This document shows, piece by piece, positions 27,130-36,057 of a DNA stretch of 47,034 bases (its first letter is position 1; each line of letters begins with the position of its first letter). The notes beneath the pieces are model-generated. The model ran no database searches. It saw only the letters and a list, made by a program, of their open reading frames with translations, and was not told where the DNA came from. Source of the stretch: Mesorhizobium sp. LSHC420B00 (GTDB taxonomy: Bacteria; Pseudomonadota; Alphaproteobacteria; Rhizobiales; Rhizobiaceae); contig NZ_AYVY01000006.1 of NCBI RefSeq assembly GCF_000503055.1, positions 8,749-55,782 on the forward strand, in the 5' to 3' direction. A program made the translations under genes and the position numbers.

Positions 27130-27804
27130 ATGTATCGAATCGTCATCGCCGACGATCACGGCTTGTATCGTCGTGGCTTGCGATTGGCACTGACCGCAGG
27201 CATTCCAGGTGTGGAGATATTTGAAGCGTCTTGTTTCGACGCGGTGCTCAGTTTGATGGCAGAGCAATCGTTCGTGGATCTTGCGATCCTGGACCTGAAT
27301 ATGCCGGGCCTGTTCAATCAGGAGGTGCTCGGCGGGATCCTGTCCGCCTATCCGGACACGCGATTTGCGATCGTTTCCGGAAACGATTCACGCTCGGAAA
27401 TACTCACGGCTCTTTCGATCGGGCTTCATGGCTACATCGTAAAGTCGCAGACGGACGAAGAGGTCGTTTTGGCTGTCAATGAAATCCTCTCCGGCCGCAT
27501 CTATGTTCCTGCACTTCTGTCACGCCCGGGTGCAACGCAAACAACCCACGCGCATACACACTCCGAGAAAGGCCCACAGCGACGTACCACAGGCCTCAAC
27601 CTTGGCAGGCTGACCTCGAGGCAAAAGGAAGTCCTCAAGCTGATGGCGGAAGGCTATTCAAACAAGGAAATTGCTCGCGACCTGGAAATCGCAGAGGCGA
27701 CCACGAAAATCCACGCTGCTGCGGTCCTGCGTGAGTTGGGGGTACGCAATCGGACAGAAGCTGCCGTTATGCTGAAGACATGGCTTTCGAGACATGCCAG
27801 CTAG
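27130..27804 (+). CDS. NarL/FixJ-type two-component response regulator
   Basis: A 224-residue DNA-binding response regulator. The receiver domain (1-120) has acidic Asp8 and Asp9, the phosphoacceptor Asp55 in ILDLNMPG, Ser83 and Lys105, all in place. A linker rich in Thr and His (about 135-160) joins it to a LuxR helix-turn-helix (LTSRQKEVLKLMAEGYSNK onward). The ATG at 27130 directly begins the receiver; the frame's earlier start at 27028 is not needed. A histidine kinase gene lies downstream in convergent orientation, but HWE kinases usually pair with other regulators, so the cognate kinase is uncertain. Its position next to the EPS operon suggests it controls that operon. Confidence 0.9.
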   Translation: MYRIVIADDHGLYRRGLRLALTAGIPGVEIFEASCFDAVLSLMAEQSFVDLAILDLNMPGLFNQEVLGGILSAYPDTRFAIVSGNDSRSEILTALSIGLHGYIVKSQTDEEVVLAVNEILSGRIYVPALLSRPGATQTTHAHTHSEKGPQRRTTGLNLGRLTSRQKEVLKLMAEGYSNKEIARDLEIAEATTKIHAAAVLRELGVRNRTEAAVMLKTWLSRHAS

Positions 27805-27840
27805 AGCGCCGCGCGTCCTTTTGGACATGCAAACGGCGCC
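27801..27840. repeat. Palindromic intergenic element after the response regulator
   Basis: Overlapping the stop codon begins AGAGCGCCGCGCGTCC, followed by the small hairpin GTCCTTTTGGAC and then CGGCGC pairing with GCGCCG. The block resembles a hairpin element I recall as common in intergenic regions of Mesorhizobium-type genomes, here in degenerate form. It may act as a transcription terminator. Just after it, TGCATATAC occurs twice in tandem (27851-27868). Confidence 0.5.
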
Positions 27841-27986
27841 CAAGGTTTCATGCATATACTGCATATACCGAAACTGCGCTGCGGCCTTTGGCCAACGACA
27901 TCCCTGGAAAAGAACCTAAGCGCATCTCCAAGGCCATTCAGCGCGACGCGTCTTTTAGGTATCTGCTTTTCGATCGGAGCACTGCA

Positions 27987-29732
27987 CTAGGATCCGATTT
28001 CCTTGCGTGATAGCCGCAGCGAATACCGCAACCCGTGGTCAGTTATTTCCAGTTTGGGAGAGTGACCGACAAGCGGCGCTCCATCTACTCCGATTATCAT
28101 GGAACCGAAGCCATGACGGACTACGCTCGAGGTCCGCCGCCGTCCCGATTCCACCCACTCGAACACGATCTCACTGCCTGTGTCTTCAGGTGCAAATGTC
28201 CAGCTTACGTCGATCCGGCCTTTTGGATCGCCAAGCGCTCCATATTTCATGGAATTGGTGGCAAGCTCGTGGACGATCATTGCAAAACTCTCGGCGGCGC
28301 CTCCCGACATCACCACGGAAGGACCGCTGACCGATATGGCGCGTGTTCCCATATATGGTTGCAACTCTTGAGCAACGAGATCGTTTAGCGCCCCCGATAC
28401 GCTGCCGTTGCGTGAAAGAAGCAGATGGGTTGCCTCGAGCGCGCGTATCCGGTCGATCAGCATTTCCTTGTATTTGGCAACATTGTTTCCAGGAACATCG
28501 ACCATTTTCACGAGCGCCGTGATCACCGCGAAAACGTTGCCGAACCTGTGGCGTTGTTCGAGCATAATGCGCTCCCGCTTCTTTGCCGCGGCGCGCAGCA
28601 GCGTGGTTTGTCGTCTCTCGCTCAGGTCGGCAGCCACTCCAAGCCGCTGTCCTCCATCACCCTGTCTTTCCTCCCTTCCGCGCAGGGCAACCCAGCGGAT
28701 ATGCCCGTCCGGTCGACGGACGCGTATCTCAACATCGTAATTCATGACCGATGATGCGGACTTTCTCGATGCCGCCAGCTTTGGCCAGTCCGCCGGATGA
28801 ACGACAGCTGATAGTTCCTCCAAACTGCGGCTATTGGCCTGGGCCAAGCCGAGAACGTCCCAGAACGTGTCCGAGCCTGTGACTGTCCCGTCTTTAAGGT
28901 CGATCCGCCACGTGGCCAAGCGTCCAGCAGACAGAGCGAGGTCTAGCCATTCCTTCTGAGCCCGAAGCGCTTCGTGAACAGCTCGTCGTTCCGAAATATC
29001 GTCGACCACCACGAAGATGCTCTCCGAGAGTCCCCCCTCGGGCACGGACGAAGAAAGCGTTAGCCTGGCCCAGAATGCCGTACCGTCCTTTCTTAAAAGA
29101 CGGACCTCCGAAACGAACGAAGCAATGTCGTTGCCTAGGCCCGCCAACAATTGCGCCAAGGTGTCCCGGTCGTTCGGGTGGGCGAGCGTATCGAGCTGCA
29201 ATTGGGCAAGCTCCTCCTCCTTGTACCCGGTCATCTCACAAAGGCGTCTGTTGGATTGCAGCAACTCACCTTTCTCGTTGGTGTTCGCGAATCCCATGGC
29301 AGCACGTTCGAAGGCCCAACGATAGCGGCTTTCGGTCGCCTCGACGGCAGCGAGCCTGGCCTCCGCGACTTCCAGCAGCTCACGCAAGTCCTGCCGTAGG
29401 CGATGGAACGTCATGGCAATCACCCCACCCGAAACCAGAAGCAGGATTGCGCGTGCCCAATCGCCATTTGAAATCTGATCGTATCCTCGCGCCCAAAGGC
29501 CGACCGCCACCATCAGAATGGTCGCAGCGAGCGCAGGCACACGATCTTCGAGATAAGCGATAATAATAATAGCCGGAACAAATTCCAGAAAACTGGCGCC
29601 TTGCCCAATATAGGCTGACGATTTTATTTCAAATATCAGTGTGGCAGCTAGTACGGATGCAGAGGCAATATGAGTTAGCAATCTGCCCGACGGGTTCGAA
29701 TTCGACCTGCGCGACTGCGAGCTCATGGACAC
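27987..29732 (-). CDS. Membrane sensor histidine kinase with two PAS domains, HWE/HisKA_2 type
   Basis: A 581-residue sensor kinase. Three hydrophobic segments lie at about 23-37, 50-80 and 94-108, followed by a short coiled linker, PAS 1 (about 131-250), PAS 2 (about 262-372) and an HWE/HisKA_2-type kinase core. The phospho-acceptor is His395 in EQRHRFGN; this box usually reads HRxKN, and here Gly replaces the Lys. The ATP-binding N-box HELATNSMKYGA is at 488-499 and HGFGSMII follows. It starts with GTG at 29732, with AGAAGG nine bases upstream; an ATG two codons later is the alternative. It is convergent with the response regulator. The stimulus is unknown. Confidence 0.88.
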   Translation of the reverse strand: MSMSSQSRRSNSNPSGRLLTHIASASVLAATLIFEIKSSAYIGQGASFLEFVPAIIIIAYLEDRVPALAATILMVAVGLWARGYDQISNGDWARAILLLVSGGVIAMTFHRLRQDLRELLEVAEARLAAVEATESRYRWAFERAAMGFANTNEKGELLQSNRRLCEMTGYKEEELAQLQLDTLAHPNDRDTLAQLLAGLGNDIASFVSEVRLLRKDGTAFWARLTLSSSVPEGGLSESIFVVVDDISERRAVHEALRAQKEWLDLALSAGRLATWRIDLKDGTVTGSDTFWDVLGLAQANSRSLEELSAVVHPADWPKLAASRKSASSVMNYDVEIRVRRPDGHIRWVALRGREERQGDGGQRLGVAADLSERRQTTLLRAAAKKRERIMLEQRHRFGNVFAVITALVKMVDVPGNNVAKYKEMLIDRIRALEATHLLLSRNGSVSGALNDLVAQELQPYMGTRAISVSGPSVVMSGGAAESFAMIVHELATNSMKYGALGDPKGRIDVSWTFAPEDTGSEIVFEWVESGRRRTSSVVRHGFGSMIIGVDGAPLVGHSPKLEITDHGLRYSLRLSRKEIGS

Positions 29733-29735
29733 AGA

Positions 29736-29948
29736 CTACAACCTTCTGACTAGCCCGTCGAGACTAGAGCAAAAAACGTACAGCTTAGTACCACTGCCGG
29801 ATTGCCATACCGCTATCATAGCGCGCATTTTATCGGATGCAGCAGGGGCTATGAGCTGCCTTAGAACTGTCAGATCATATTGAGTTTTCAAGGTGGTGAT
29901 GAACACGTTATCCGTCAGCGCATAGAAGACTAGAATCCATCTAAACAT
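29736..29948 (-). CDS. Possible small protein upstream of the histidine kinase
   Basis: A 70-codon frame ends four bases before the kinase start, on the same strand. It begins with a hydrophobic stretch (MFRWILVFYAL) and has no recognisable domain. The ribosome-binding site is poor and the region is AT-richer than the genes around it. It may be a small leader or membrane peptide, or chance. Confidence 0.22.
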   Translation of the reverse strand: MFRWILVFYALTDNVFITTLKTQYDLTVLRQLIAPAASDKMRAMIAVWQSGSGTKLYVFCSSLDGLVRRL

Positions 29949-29964
29949 AAAAGACTATCCGAAT

Positions 29965-29984
29965 CCCGAATACTTATTTTCGGG
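29965..29984. promoter_or_regulatory. Hairpin in the leader of the PAS-LuxR regulator gene
   Basis: CCCGAA at 29965-29970 pairs perfectly with TTCGGG at 29979-29984 across an AT-rich eight-base loop, 31 bases before the ATG at 30016. It could be an operator or a leader hairpin; no further evidence. Confidence 0.35.
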
Positions 29985-30015
29985 CGTGTGTGAAACTTTG
30001 GGTTAGGGGTAGAAA

Positions 30016-30726
30016 ATGAATCTGATCGATAGACATGTTGATGCTTCTTCGGGCGGTAGGTACATTGCTACGAGGACCAAGTACGATTTTGACGCGCGGA
30101 ATACGCGACCCTCTTCTGGTCACCTTCCCGATCGCGCATCGGATCCATTGGACGCACGGCTTGGGGAACCAAAAGGCCGCAGTCTGGAATCCATAACCGG
30201 CGTGCTTGATCGCATTGGCTGTGGCTATCTCGTGCTGAATCGCGAAAGAAAAGTAGTCGAGTGGAACGCAGCCGCCCAAACCACGCTTGAGCGCCAGGGC
30301 GAAGCGGCTGACACGGCGAGCGGGCTTACGGCCGCACTAAGGCGGCTGATCGCGAATGTTCCGGGCCAATTCCTGCCGGGCTCGTTATCCTGGGTGGTAA
30401 TCCGCAGCAGGGGCGACCGGCCGGTGATACTGAACGAGAACGGAGTTATTGCTCCCGACGGAACGAGCATCGTGGCGTTGCTGGACCGGGACAACAGGTC
30501 GGGGCCAAATCCTCGCACGTTGCAAAGAATGTTTGGCTTGACGAGCGCAGAAACGCACCTCGCCTTGCGTTTGGCTCAGGGCGACGCACCTTTGGAGATC
30601 GCTCGCAGCTGGCGTCTCAGCCGCACCACGATCCGTTCCCAGCTTGCCTCGCTGTTCGCCAAGACCGAAACGAAACGCCAGGCGGAACTGGTGGCCCTTC
30701 TTGGGCGTATTTCGGTCCTGCCATAA
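30016..30726 (+). CDS. LuxR-type transcriptional regulator with PAS-like sensor domain
   Basis: A 236-residue regulator. Residues about 56-156 form a PAS-like domain (ITGVLDRIGCGYLVLNRERKVVEWNAAA is a typical PAS opening), preceded by a disordered N-terminal stretch. The C-terminal helix-turn-helix (FGLTSAETHLALRLAQGDAPLEIA from about 173) belongs to the LuxR/GerE group. There is no receiver domain, so it senses a small ligand or redox signal directly or acts constitutively. The ATG follows TAGGGGTAG. It lies 224 bp ahead of the UDP-glucuronate epimerase on the same strand and between the two EPS operons, so EPS control is a reasonable guess. Confidence 0.82.
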   Translation: MNLIDRHVDASSGGRYIATRTKYDFDARNTRPSSGHLPDRASDPLDARLGEPKGRSLESITGVLDRIGCGYLVLNRERKVVEWNAAAQTTLERQGEAADTASGLTAALRRLIANVPGQFLPGSLSWVVIRSRGDRPVILNENGVIAPDGTSIVALLDRDNRSGPNPRTLQRMFGLTSAETHLALRLAQGDAPLEIARSWRLSRTTIRSQLASLFAKTETKRQAELVALLGRISVLP

Positions 30727-30950
30727 GGGCCGGCCACTTAAATGCAATCGCCGGACGTCGGCGTCCGCCCGGGATCCAGACGACGCAATTTGGAGTGTCA
30801 TGATTTGGCAGGTCGTGCATCGCGTTGCGCGGTTCGTGGCACCGACGTCGCCTGAACTCCACCAGGTTCGATGCGCTGACGTAAATATCGGAAGCTGGAA
30901 TCTCGGACCGGCAATTCGGTACTGTCGAACGGAATTCGAAAGGCGACAAG

Positions 30951-32114
30951 TTGGACAACGATCTATGCAGCGAGTCTGTCCTTGCCGCAACGGAGAAGGT
31001 GGAAATCGCCCGATCGCGTTCGGATCAAGCGGTGAAGAGACTTGCGCGGACAGGACCGATCGTCGTCACCGGCGCAGCAGGTTTCATTGGTTTTCACGTG
31101 GCCTCGCGGCTTTTGCGTCTGGGTGTCAAAGTCGTGGGCGTCGACAATTTCACACCCTATTACGATCTGCGGCTCAAGGAAGCGCGGTTTGCACGCCTCT
31201 GTAGCGAGGCGGAGTTCACGCCGATACGAATGGATCTGGCGGATGCCGCGCGCGTTCAGTTGCTGTTTTCAAACGTTCGCCCCTCACACTTTGTCCATCT
31301 CGCGGCTCAGGCCGGCGTGCGTCATTCAATTGTTGACCCGCACGCCTACGTGCAATCGAACATAGTGGGGTTTCTAAACGTCCTTGAGGGCTGCCGGCAT
31401 TACGGCGTCAGTCATCTCGTCTACGCCTCCTCGAGCTCCGTCTACGGCTTAAATCGAACCATACCGTTTTCCGAGCACCACGGCGCCGATCATCCCGTCA
31501 GCTTCTACGCCGCCACCAAGCGTTCGAATGAATTCATGGCGCATTCCTACAGCCATTTGTTCGACCTGCCCGTGACGGGACTGCGCTTCTTTACCGTTTA
31601 TGGCCCCTGGGGCAGGCCCGACATGGCGGTCTATTTGTTCACGCGCGCGATCATCGAGGGCAAGCCAATCGAAGTAGCCAATGCCGGCCGCGTCTGGCGA
31701 GACTTCACCTATGTCGACGATATCGCTGAGGGCGTGGTTCGGGCACTCGCTGCACCGCCGCGGCCCGATCCGAATTGGGACCCTTGCACCGCCGACCCTG
31801 CTACAAGTTCCGCGCCGTGTCGCGTCTACAATATCGGCAACGACCGGCCCGAGGAGATCAACCGGCTGATTTCGATCATCGAGACCGCCCTTGACAGCCG
31901 GGCGCTTCGCGTGGATGTGCCGTTGCCGCCTGGCGACGTTCTGGAGACGCGCGCCGACGTCAGCGATCTCCGCAAGGCCGTCGGCTTCGCCCCGGCGACA
32001 CCGCTTGAGGACGGAGTGCAACGCTTTGTCGAATGGTACCGGGACTTTCATGGAACGGATGCCGCGGTCAGCATACGGCAACAAACGTCGGTGAATGATG
32101 AGGCCACGGTGTAG
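30951..32114 (+). CDS. UDP-glucuronate 4-epimerase-like SDR protein
   Basis: A 387-residue extended SDR enzyme of the LpsL/CapI type, which interconverts UDP-glucuronate and UDP-galacturonate. The NAD motif TGAAGFIGFH is at 40-49, the catalytic pair Tyr186/Lys190 in SFYAATKRSNE, and VGVDNFTPYYDLRLKEAR and FFTVYGPWGRPDMA are hallmark phrases of the group. It starts with TTG (30951) with AAAGG seven bases upstream, giving about 35 extra residues before the fold; no better in-frame start is seen. It is monocistronic and convergent with the second EPS operon. The product would supply an acidic sugar to EPS or LPS. Confidence 0.86.
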   Translation: MDNDLCSESVLAATEKVEIARSRSDQAVKRLARTGPIVVTGAAGFIGFHVASRLLRLGVKVVGVDNFTPYYDLRLKEARFARLCSEAEFTPIRMDLADAARVQLLFSNVRPSHFVHLAAQAGVRHSIVDPHAYVQSNIVGFLNVLEGCRHYGVSHLVYASSSSVYGLNRTIPFSEHHGADHPVSFYAATKRSNEFMAHSYSHLFDLPVTGLRFFTVYGPWGRPDMAVYLFTRAIIEGKPIEVANAGRVWRDFTYVDDIAEGVVRALAAPPRPDPNWDPCTADPATSSAPCRVYNIGNDRPEEINRLISIIETALDSRALRVDVPLPPGDVLETRADVSDLRKAVGFAPATPLEDGVQRFVEWYRDFHGTDAAVSIRQQTSVNDEATV

Positions 32115-32295
32115 GCCGCGCCTTGTCGGGCAACGATCTGCCACTCGGCAAATTTGAGATTTCGCATTTTTTCGGACAGAGAATAAAGCGAGTGTCGGCC
32201 CCAAAGCCGCCCCCGCCAGCCTCTATCCGACACAATCTTGGACTCGAAATTTCTGAACGCTGATGCCGTCGAGTATCGGGCGCGATAACATCAGA

Positions 32296-33837
32296 TCAGC
32301 GCAGGAACCAATGAGGCGGCTGGCCTTCGACTGCGCGCGTTCTGAGCGACGCCAGCGCAAAGATCAGCCCAGGGAGAATTTTCAGCCGTTTGCTGATATA
32401 AATCGACATCGCCACATTCCAAATCGCCAACGCAAGCGCGAGGCCCACTGCGGCGCCCGGCGCGCCGTAGAGCGCAATTCCTGCGGCACAGCCCATGATG
32501 CTGGCCGCGGCGCCGGCGATCATGGTTGCGGCTGCCGCCCATTCGTTTCCAGTCATCATCAAGAGGAGCATCTGGGGTCCGCATAGCGCGACAAAGACAT
32601 ATCCGAGAATGAGTATCCGCGCGACGGGTGCCGCTGTACTGAAATCTCCGCCGAACCAGCTCAACAGAGGTTCAATAATCGCAAGCATCGGGATGGCCAT
32701 CGCTATGGCGCCGCCAGAGGAAAGTAGGGCGGCCCGTGAAAACAGCTGCTGCAGAGCCATCCGATCGCCTCGGGCATGAAGGGCGGCCGCTGTCGGCGCA
32801 AACATCGTCGAGACAGCGACCAGGGAAAGGCTCACAAGCAATGCGACGTTCAATCCCAAGGCGAAAATGCCCGCTTCGCGAATGTGATGCGTCCAGCCCA
32901 GCACCATGACCCCGGCCCGGCTGATGAAAACATCGAGCCCGGCCATGAGCATCATTGGCGGAACCGCGGACCACCATTCCCGCGACTCGTCGCCTGGCTG
33001 AACCTGCCGCAAGCCGGGCGGCTGAAATTTTGCCGCCATGATGAACACCAGGCCGACCGTGATGGCTGAACTTGCCAGCACCGCCTGCATCACCAGGGGT
33101 GCGTTGGGGGTCCATGATCCGGATAAGACCGCCATTCCCAGCAACGTCAACAATAGGCCGTCGCGCACGATGCGTTCCGGCATGAGGGCCGAGACACCGC
33201 CGCCGAAAGCACGAACAAGTGTTGCGCCCAACGCGTAGGCGGTGACCAAAGGCACTGCTGCCATGCCTAGCAGCTGGCTGGTTTGAAGCTCCTTGTGAGA
33301 AGAATCCGAAAAGAACAAGACCAAGGCGGCGCCAATGATGCCGAATAGTGTCGCTGCCGCCAGCGACCTTTGCAGAGCAAACCTGATTACCCCGTGTACC
33401 AGGTCAAGCCGCCCTTTGGCACTGTAGGCGGAGACGAAACGCAGCAAGGATACATGGAACCCAAGCGTTGCAAGATAGGCAAGCACCGAGGTCCAGGCCA
33501 GAACATAGGAGTAGATGCCATAGCTGGTGGAGCCAACGATGCGCGCAATCAATAACTGCGCCAAGCTGGTCAAGCCCGCACCCCCGATATAGACCAAAAG
33601 AGCGAAGATGCTGGCATAGCCGAGACCCCGGCCCGTGTCCTCCTTGTGCGGCAAAACCATATTTGTTGGAGCAACGGAGGCCGCAGGGAAGCGGGCGAGC
33701 TTCGGATCGCTGCAATCGTCGATGTCTCTTGCGCCGGCGGGCCCAGCTCCGGTCTGCGAACTCTTCGATATTATCTTCCGCTCGACAGACTGACTGCCGC
33801 GACGGTCGTTACGCGGAAGCCCGCATGTGACACTCAT
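32296..33837 (-). CDS. Polysaccharide flippase, Wzx-type (MATE/MOP superfamily)
   Basis: A 513-residue membrane protein with about 12-14 hydrophobic segments, expected to flip lipid-linked repeat units across the inner membrane. Motif-like features include GLGYASIFALLVYIGGAGLTS in the first helix after a 70-residue soluble N-terminus, GSTSYGIYSYVLAW and the amphipathic inner loops typical of the family. The ATG at 33837 overlaps the Wzc-like stop as ATGA, which supports this start despite the long N-terminal extension; a start near residue 60 (MVLPHKEDTG) is the alternative. It is the last gene of the gt-wzy-asnB-wzc-wzx operon. Confidence 0.87.
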   Translation of the reverse strand: MSVTCGLPRNDRRGSQSVERKIISKSSQTGAGPAGARDIDDCSDPKLARFPAASVAPTNMVLPHKEDTGRGLGYASIFALLVYIGGAGLTSLAQLLIARIVGSTSYGIYSYVLAWTSVLAYLATLGFHVSLLRFVSAYSAKGRLDLVHGVIRFALQRSLAAATLFGIIGAALVLFFSDSSHKELQTSQLLGMAAVPLVTAYALGATLVRAFGGGVSALMPERIVRDGLLLTLLGMAVLSGSWTPNAPLVMQAVLASSAITVGLVFIMAAKFQPPGLRQVQPGDESREWWSAVPPMMLMAGLDVFISRAGVMVLGWTHHIREAGIFALGLNVALLVSLSLVAVSTMFAPTAAALHARGDRMALQQLFSRAALLSSGGAIAMAIPMLAIIEPLLSWFGGDFSTAAPVARILILGYVFVALCGPQMLLLMMTGNEWAAAATMIAGAAASIMGCAAGIALYGAPGAAVGLALALAIWNVAMSIYISKRLKILPGLIFALASLRTRAVEGQPPHWFLR

Positions 33838-36056
33838 GATGTTCTCTCGAGCAAGAGATCTGCGCTGTCCCCAAACCGATAGCCAGCGTGTTTCTGTAGA
33901 TTGACGTGCGTGAGAACGCTGCCTACGGGGACCTGAGCCGTCTCGTCCTCCGTCAGCAGCTGCAGAACACCGCGCGCGATGCTGCGACGCGTCCTGCCCC
34001 AGCGAACGGCGAACAGAACCACGTCAGCCCAGCCCGTCAGTAGCCTGGCCTCAGGTCCTCCAAGTCCCAGCGGTCCATTTATAATGACGACGCTGTAGAT
34101 TGAGCGCAGCTCATCTGTGACCAGGGATCCGTCGATCATCGACAGCTGCGGCAGCAGATCCTCTGATGGTGCCAGCGCCATGAAGTCGATTCCAATTTCA
34201 GGCATTCCCGTGACCGCGTCGTGCAGGGGACAACGGTCGTTCATATAGTCTCCAAAGGATTTATGCGGCCGGAGCGCGCCGAATTCGTTCAGGAACTCGT
34301 TCGTGAGGCGGGCGCCCGTGCTGTCAAGATCGAGAAAAAGCACTCGTCCCCCAAGTCGGGTAGCTGCCAACGCCAGGCTCCATGCAAGCTCGGTCTTGCC
34401 ATCATGCCGGATACTGGACGTTACGAGGATGACGTGCGAAGCGCGGCCCCTCGCCTTGTTGAGTGTCACGGTGACGAGGAGGGAAGTGATGGCTCGGCTG
34501 TAGCTGGACTTTCGTTGGCCAAGAACCAGCTGCTGTAGTCGTTTCGCGTGTATTGTGGGCGCTTCCGGTATCAGCCCCAGGCATGGGACCCTGAGCGCGG
34601 CTTCAGCTTCGGCCTCGCCGCACAAGGTCTGATTGAGGCGGCTGCGGACCATCACGAAGATCCCGCCAATGAGACCAAACACGATCATGCCGGGCGGAAT
34701 AAGGAAGATGGGCGGCAGGGTTTTTGGATTCGTCGGCGGCCACGCCGCTGAAAGGATCGAGACTCCGGGCAAGGGAGTTGCGATACGCTGCACCAGATCC
34801 TGTTGTTGCGTGAGTAGCTGGTTGTATCGCTGCGTCAAGATGCTGACCTGCGGCTCGAGCGCACGCAAGCCGGAAAGCCGGCCGGCTGTGTCGGCCACCA
34901 CCGCATCAAGCACATTCTTGCGCCCCTCCAGAGCCGCAATCTGGGCACGGTAGATGTTCGCCTCCGCAGCAATGCGAGCAGTGCCTTGTTCGATCTCGCG
35001 GTTGATTGCAGTACTCAGGCCCGCATCCGCATTGTCGTTGGCTTGGCGAGCCGCCATGTCGGCCAGTACCGGTGACCCGATCGCTTCGGCGAGCGCCGCG
35101 ACCGATGCTCCTTCCTTTCGCAAAGCCTCGATGTGTTGAAGGCGAGATTCCGTTGCGGAGAGATCCGCCTTCGACAAAGATATCTGCTGGCTGAGCTCGG
35201 CTGTCTCCTTGGCAGCGTTGTCCGCCGCACCTTGATCGACCGCGCCATGGCTCAGCCGATACTTTTCCAGGCGGTCGGTTGCTTTCGCCAAGTCGCTTTG
35301 TACGACCGGTAGGCTAGCGACGATCGAGGCGAGTTCCAGTCTGTCTGACGCCCTGCGCTTCTGTGCGAGATCGTCGATGTATACTTGGACGAACGTATTG
35401 GCCACAAGGGCGGCTCGCGCCGGATCGTTGTCGGTAAAGCCGACCGTGATCACTCTTGATCGCAGTTCCTGTCCAACCCTCATGCCCTTCCGTAATGCCT
35501 TGAGTTCGTCTTCATCGGCGGCCGCCGGCTTGCCCTGCGGCCAAATGCTTTCCAGCAGACCGGCTGCGAAGGTGCGTATGTTCTGCAAGTCGCCGCCGGC
35601 CGGAGCGGGGCGTGAATTTCCGGTTACGACATCCCCTTGCTCAGCAATGTTACCAACCTCCGTCTTGCGCAGGGCTGCCACCACGCGACGCAGATGCCCC
35701 TGCGAAGAGAGCATGGTTAAGTGGTCATCAATGCTCGCATCCAGCATCTCCTGCGCAGAATCTGCGCCTCCGGGAGCCGCATTCCTGCCAGGAGCATCGA
35801 CAATCACCTGTGCGGTCGACTCGAACAGGACGGGACGCGCAAAACCCGCAAGCCCAGCCAACACACCGCCCAAAATCACCATTGCAAGCAGGAACCATTT
35901 TCTCCTCGCGACGGTAATAAGGAGTTGATGGAAGGGGGTCTGCGCGTCGATCTGTTCGCGCAGGAATGGCCTCATGCGCGGGTTGATCTCGCGCGTCGGC
36001 ACGTGCATTTCAGTGGCGCGCGGAAGGTGAATGCGGCTGACTATGGAACCTTCCAT
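33834..36056 (-). CDS. Wzc/ExoP-like chain-length and tyrosine-kinase-type protein, kinase motifs degenerate
   Basis: A 740-residue inner-membrane protein with a Wzz domain between membrane helices at about 54-72 and 449-470, a long periplasmic coiled coil (about 235-400) and a C-terminal P-loop domain. Walker A (TSSIRHDGKT, 546-555) is kept, but Walker A' reads FLDLDST without the usual Arg, and the Walker B Asp is replaced by Asn660 (VVIINGPLG). The C-terminal tyrosine cluster is absent (one Tyr). It should control polymer length and export by Wzx/Wzy assembly, probably without true autokinase activity. Its start is one base after the second asparagine synthetase's stop. Confidence 0.88.
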   Translation of the reverse strand: MEGSIVSRIHLPRATEMHVPTREINPRMRPFLREQIDAQTPFHQLLITVARRKWFLLAMVILGGVLAGLAGFARPVLFESTAQVIVDAPGRNAAPGGADSAQEMLDASIDDHLTMLSSQGHLRRVVAALRKTEVGNIAEQGDVVTGNSRPAPAGGDLQNIRTFAAGLLESIWPQGKPAAADEDELKALRKGMRVGQELRSRVITVGFTDNDPARAALVANTFVQVYIDDLAQKRRASDRLELASIVASLPVVQSDLAKATDRLEKYRLSHGAVDQGAADNAAKETAELSQQISLSKADLSATESRLQHIEALRKEGASVAALAEAIGSPVLADMAARQANDNADAGLSTAINREIEQGTARIAAEANIYRAQIAALEGRKNVLDAVVADTAGRLSGLRALEPQVSILTQRYNQLLTQQQDLVQRIATPLPGVSILSAAWPPTNPKTLPPIFLIPPGMIVFGLIGGIFVMVRSRLNQTLCGEAEAEAALRVPCLGLIPEAPTIHAKRLQQLVLGQRKSSYSRAITSLLVTVTLNKARGRASHVILVTSSIRHDGKTELAWSLALAATRLGGRVLFLDLDSTGARLTNEFLNEFGALRPHKSFGDYMNDRCPLHDAVTGMPEIGIDFMALAPSEDLLPQLSMIDGSLVTDELRSIYSVVIINGPLGLGGPEARLLTGWADVVLFAVRWGRTRRSIARGVLQLLTEDETAQVPVGSVLTHVNLQKHAGYRFGDSADLLLERTS

Positions 36057-36057
36057 C

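Noticed and set aside
30951..32204. A 251-codon minus-strand frame at 31449-32204
   Set aside because: Antisense to the UDP-glucuronate epimerase-like gene, whose catalytic motifs are intact; no coding character of its own.
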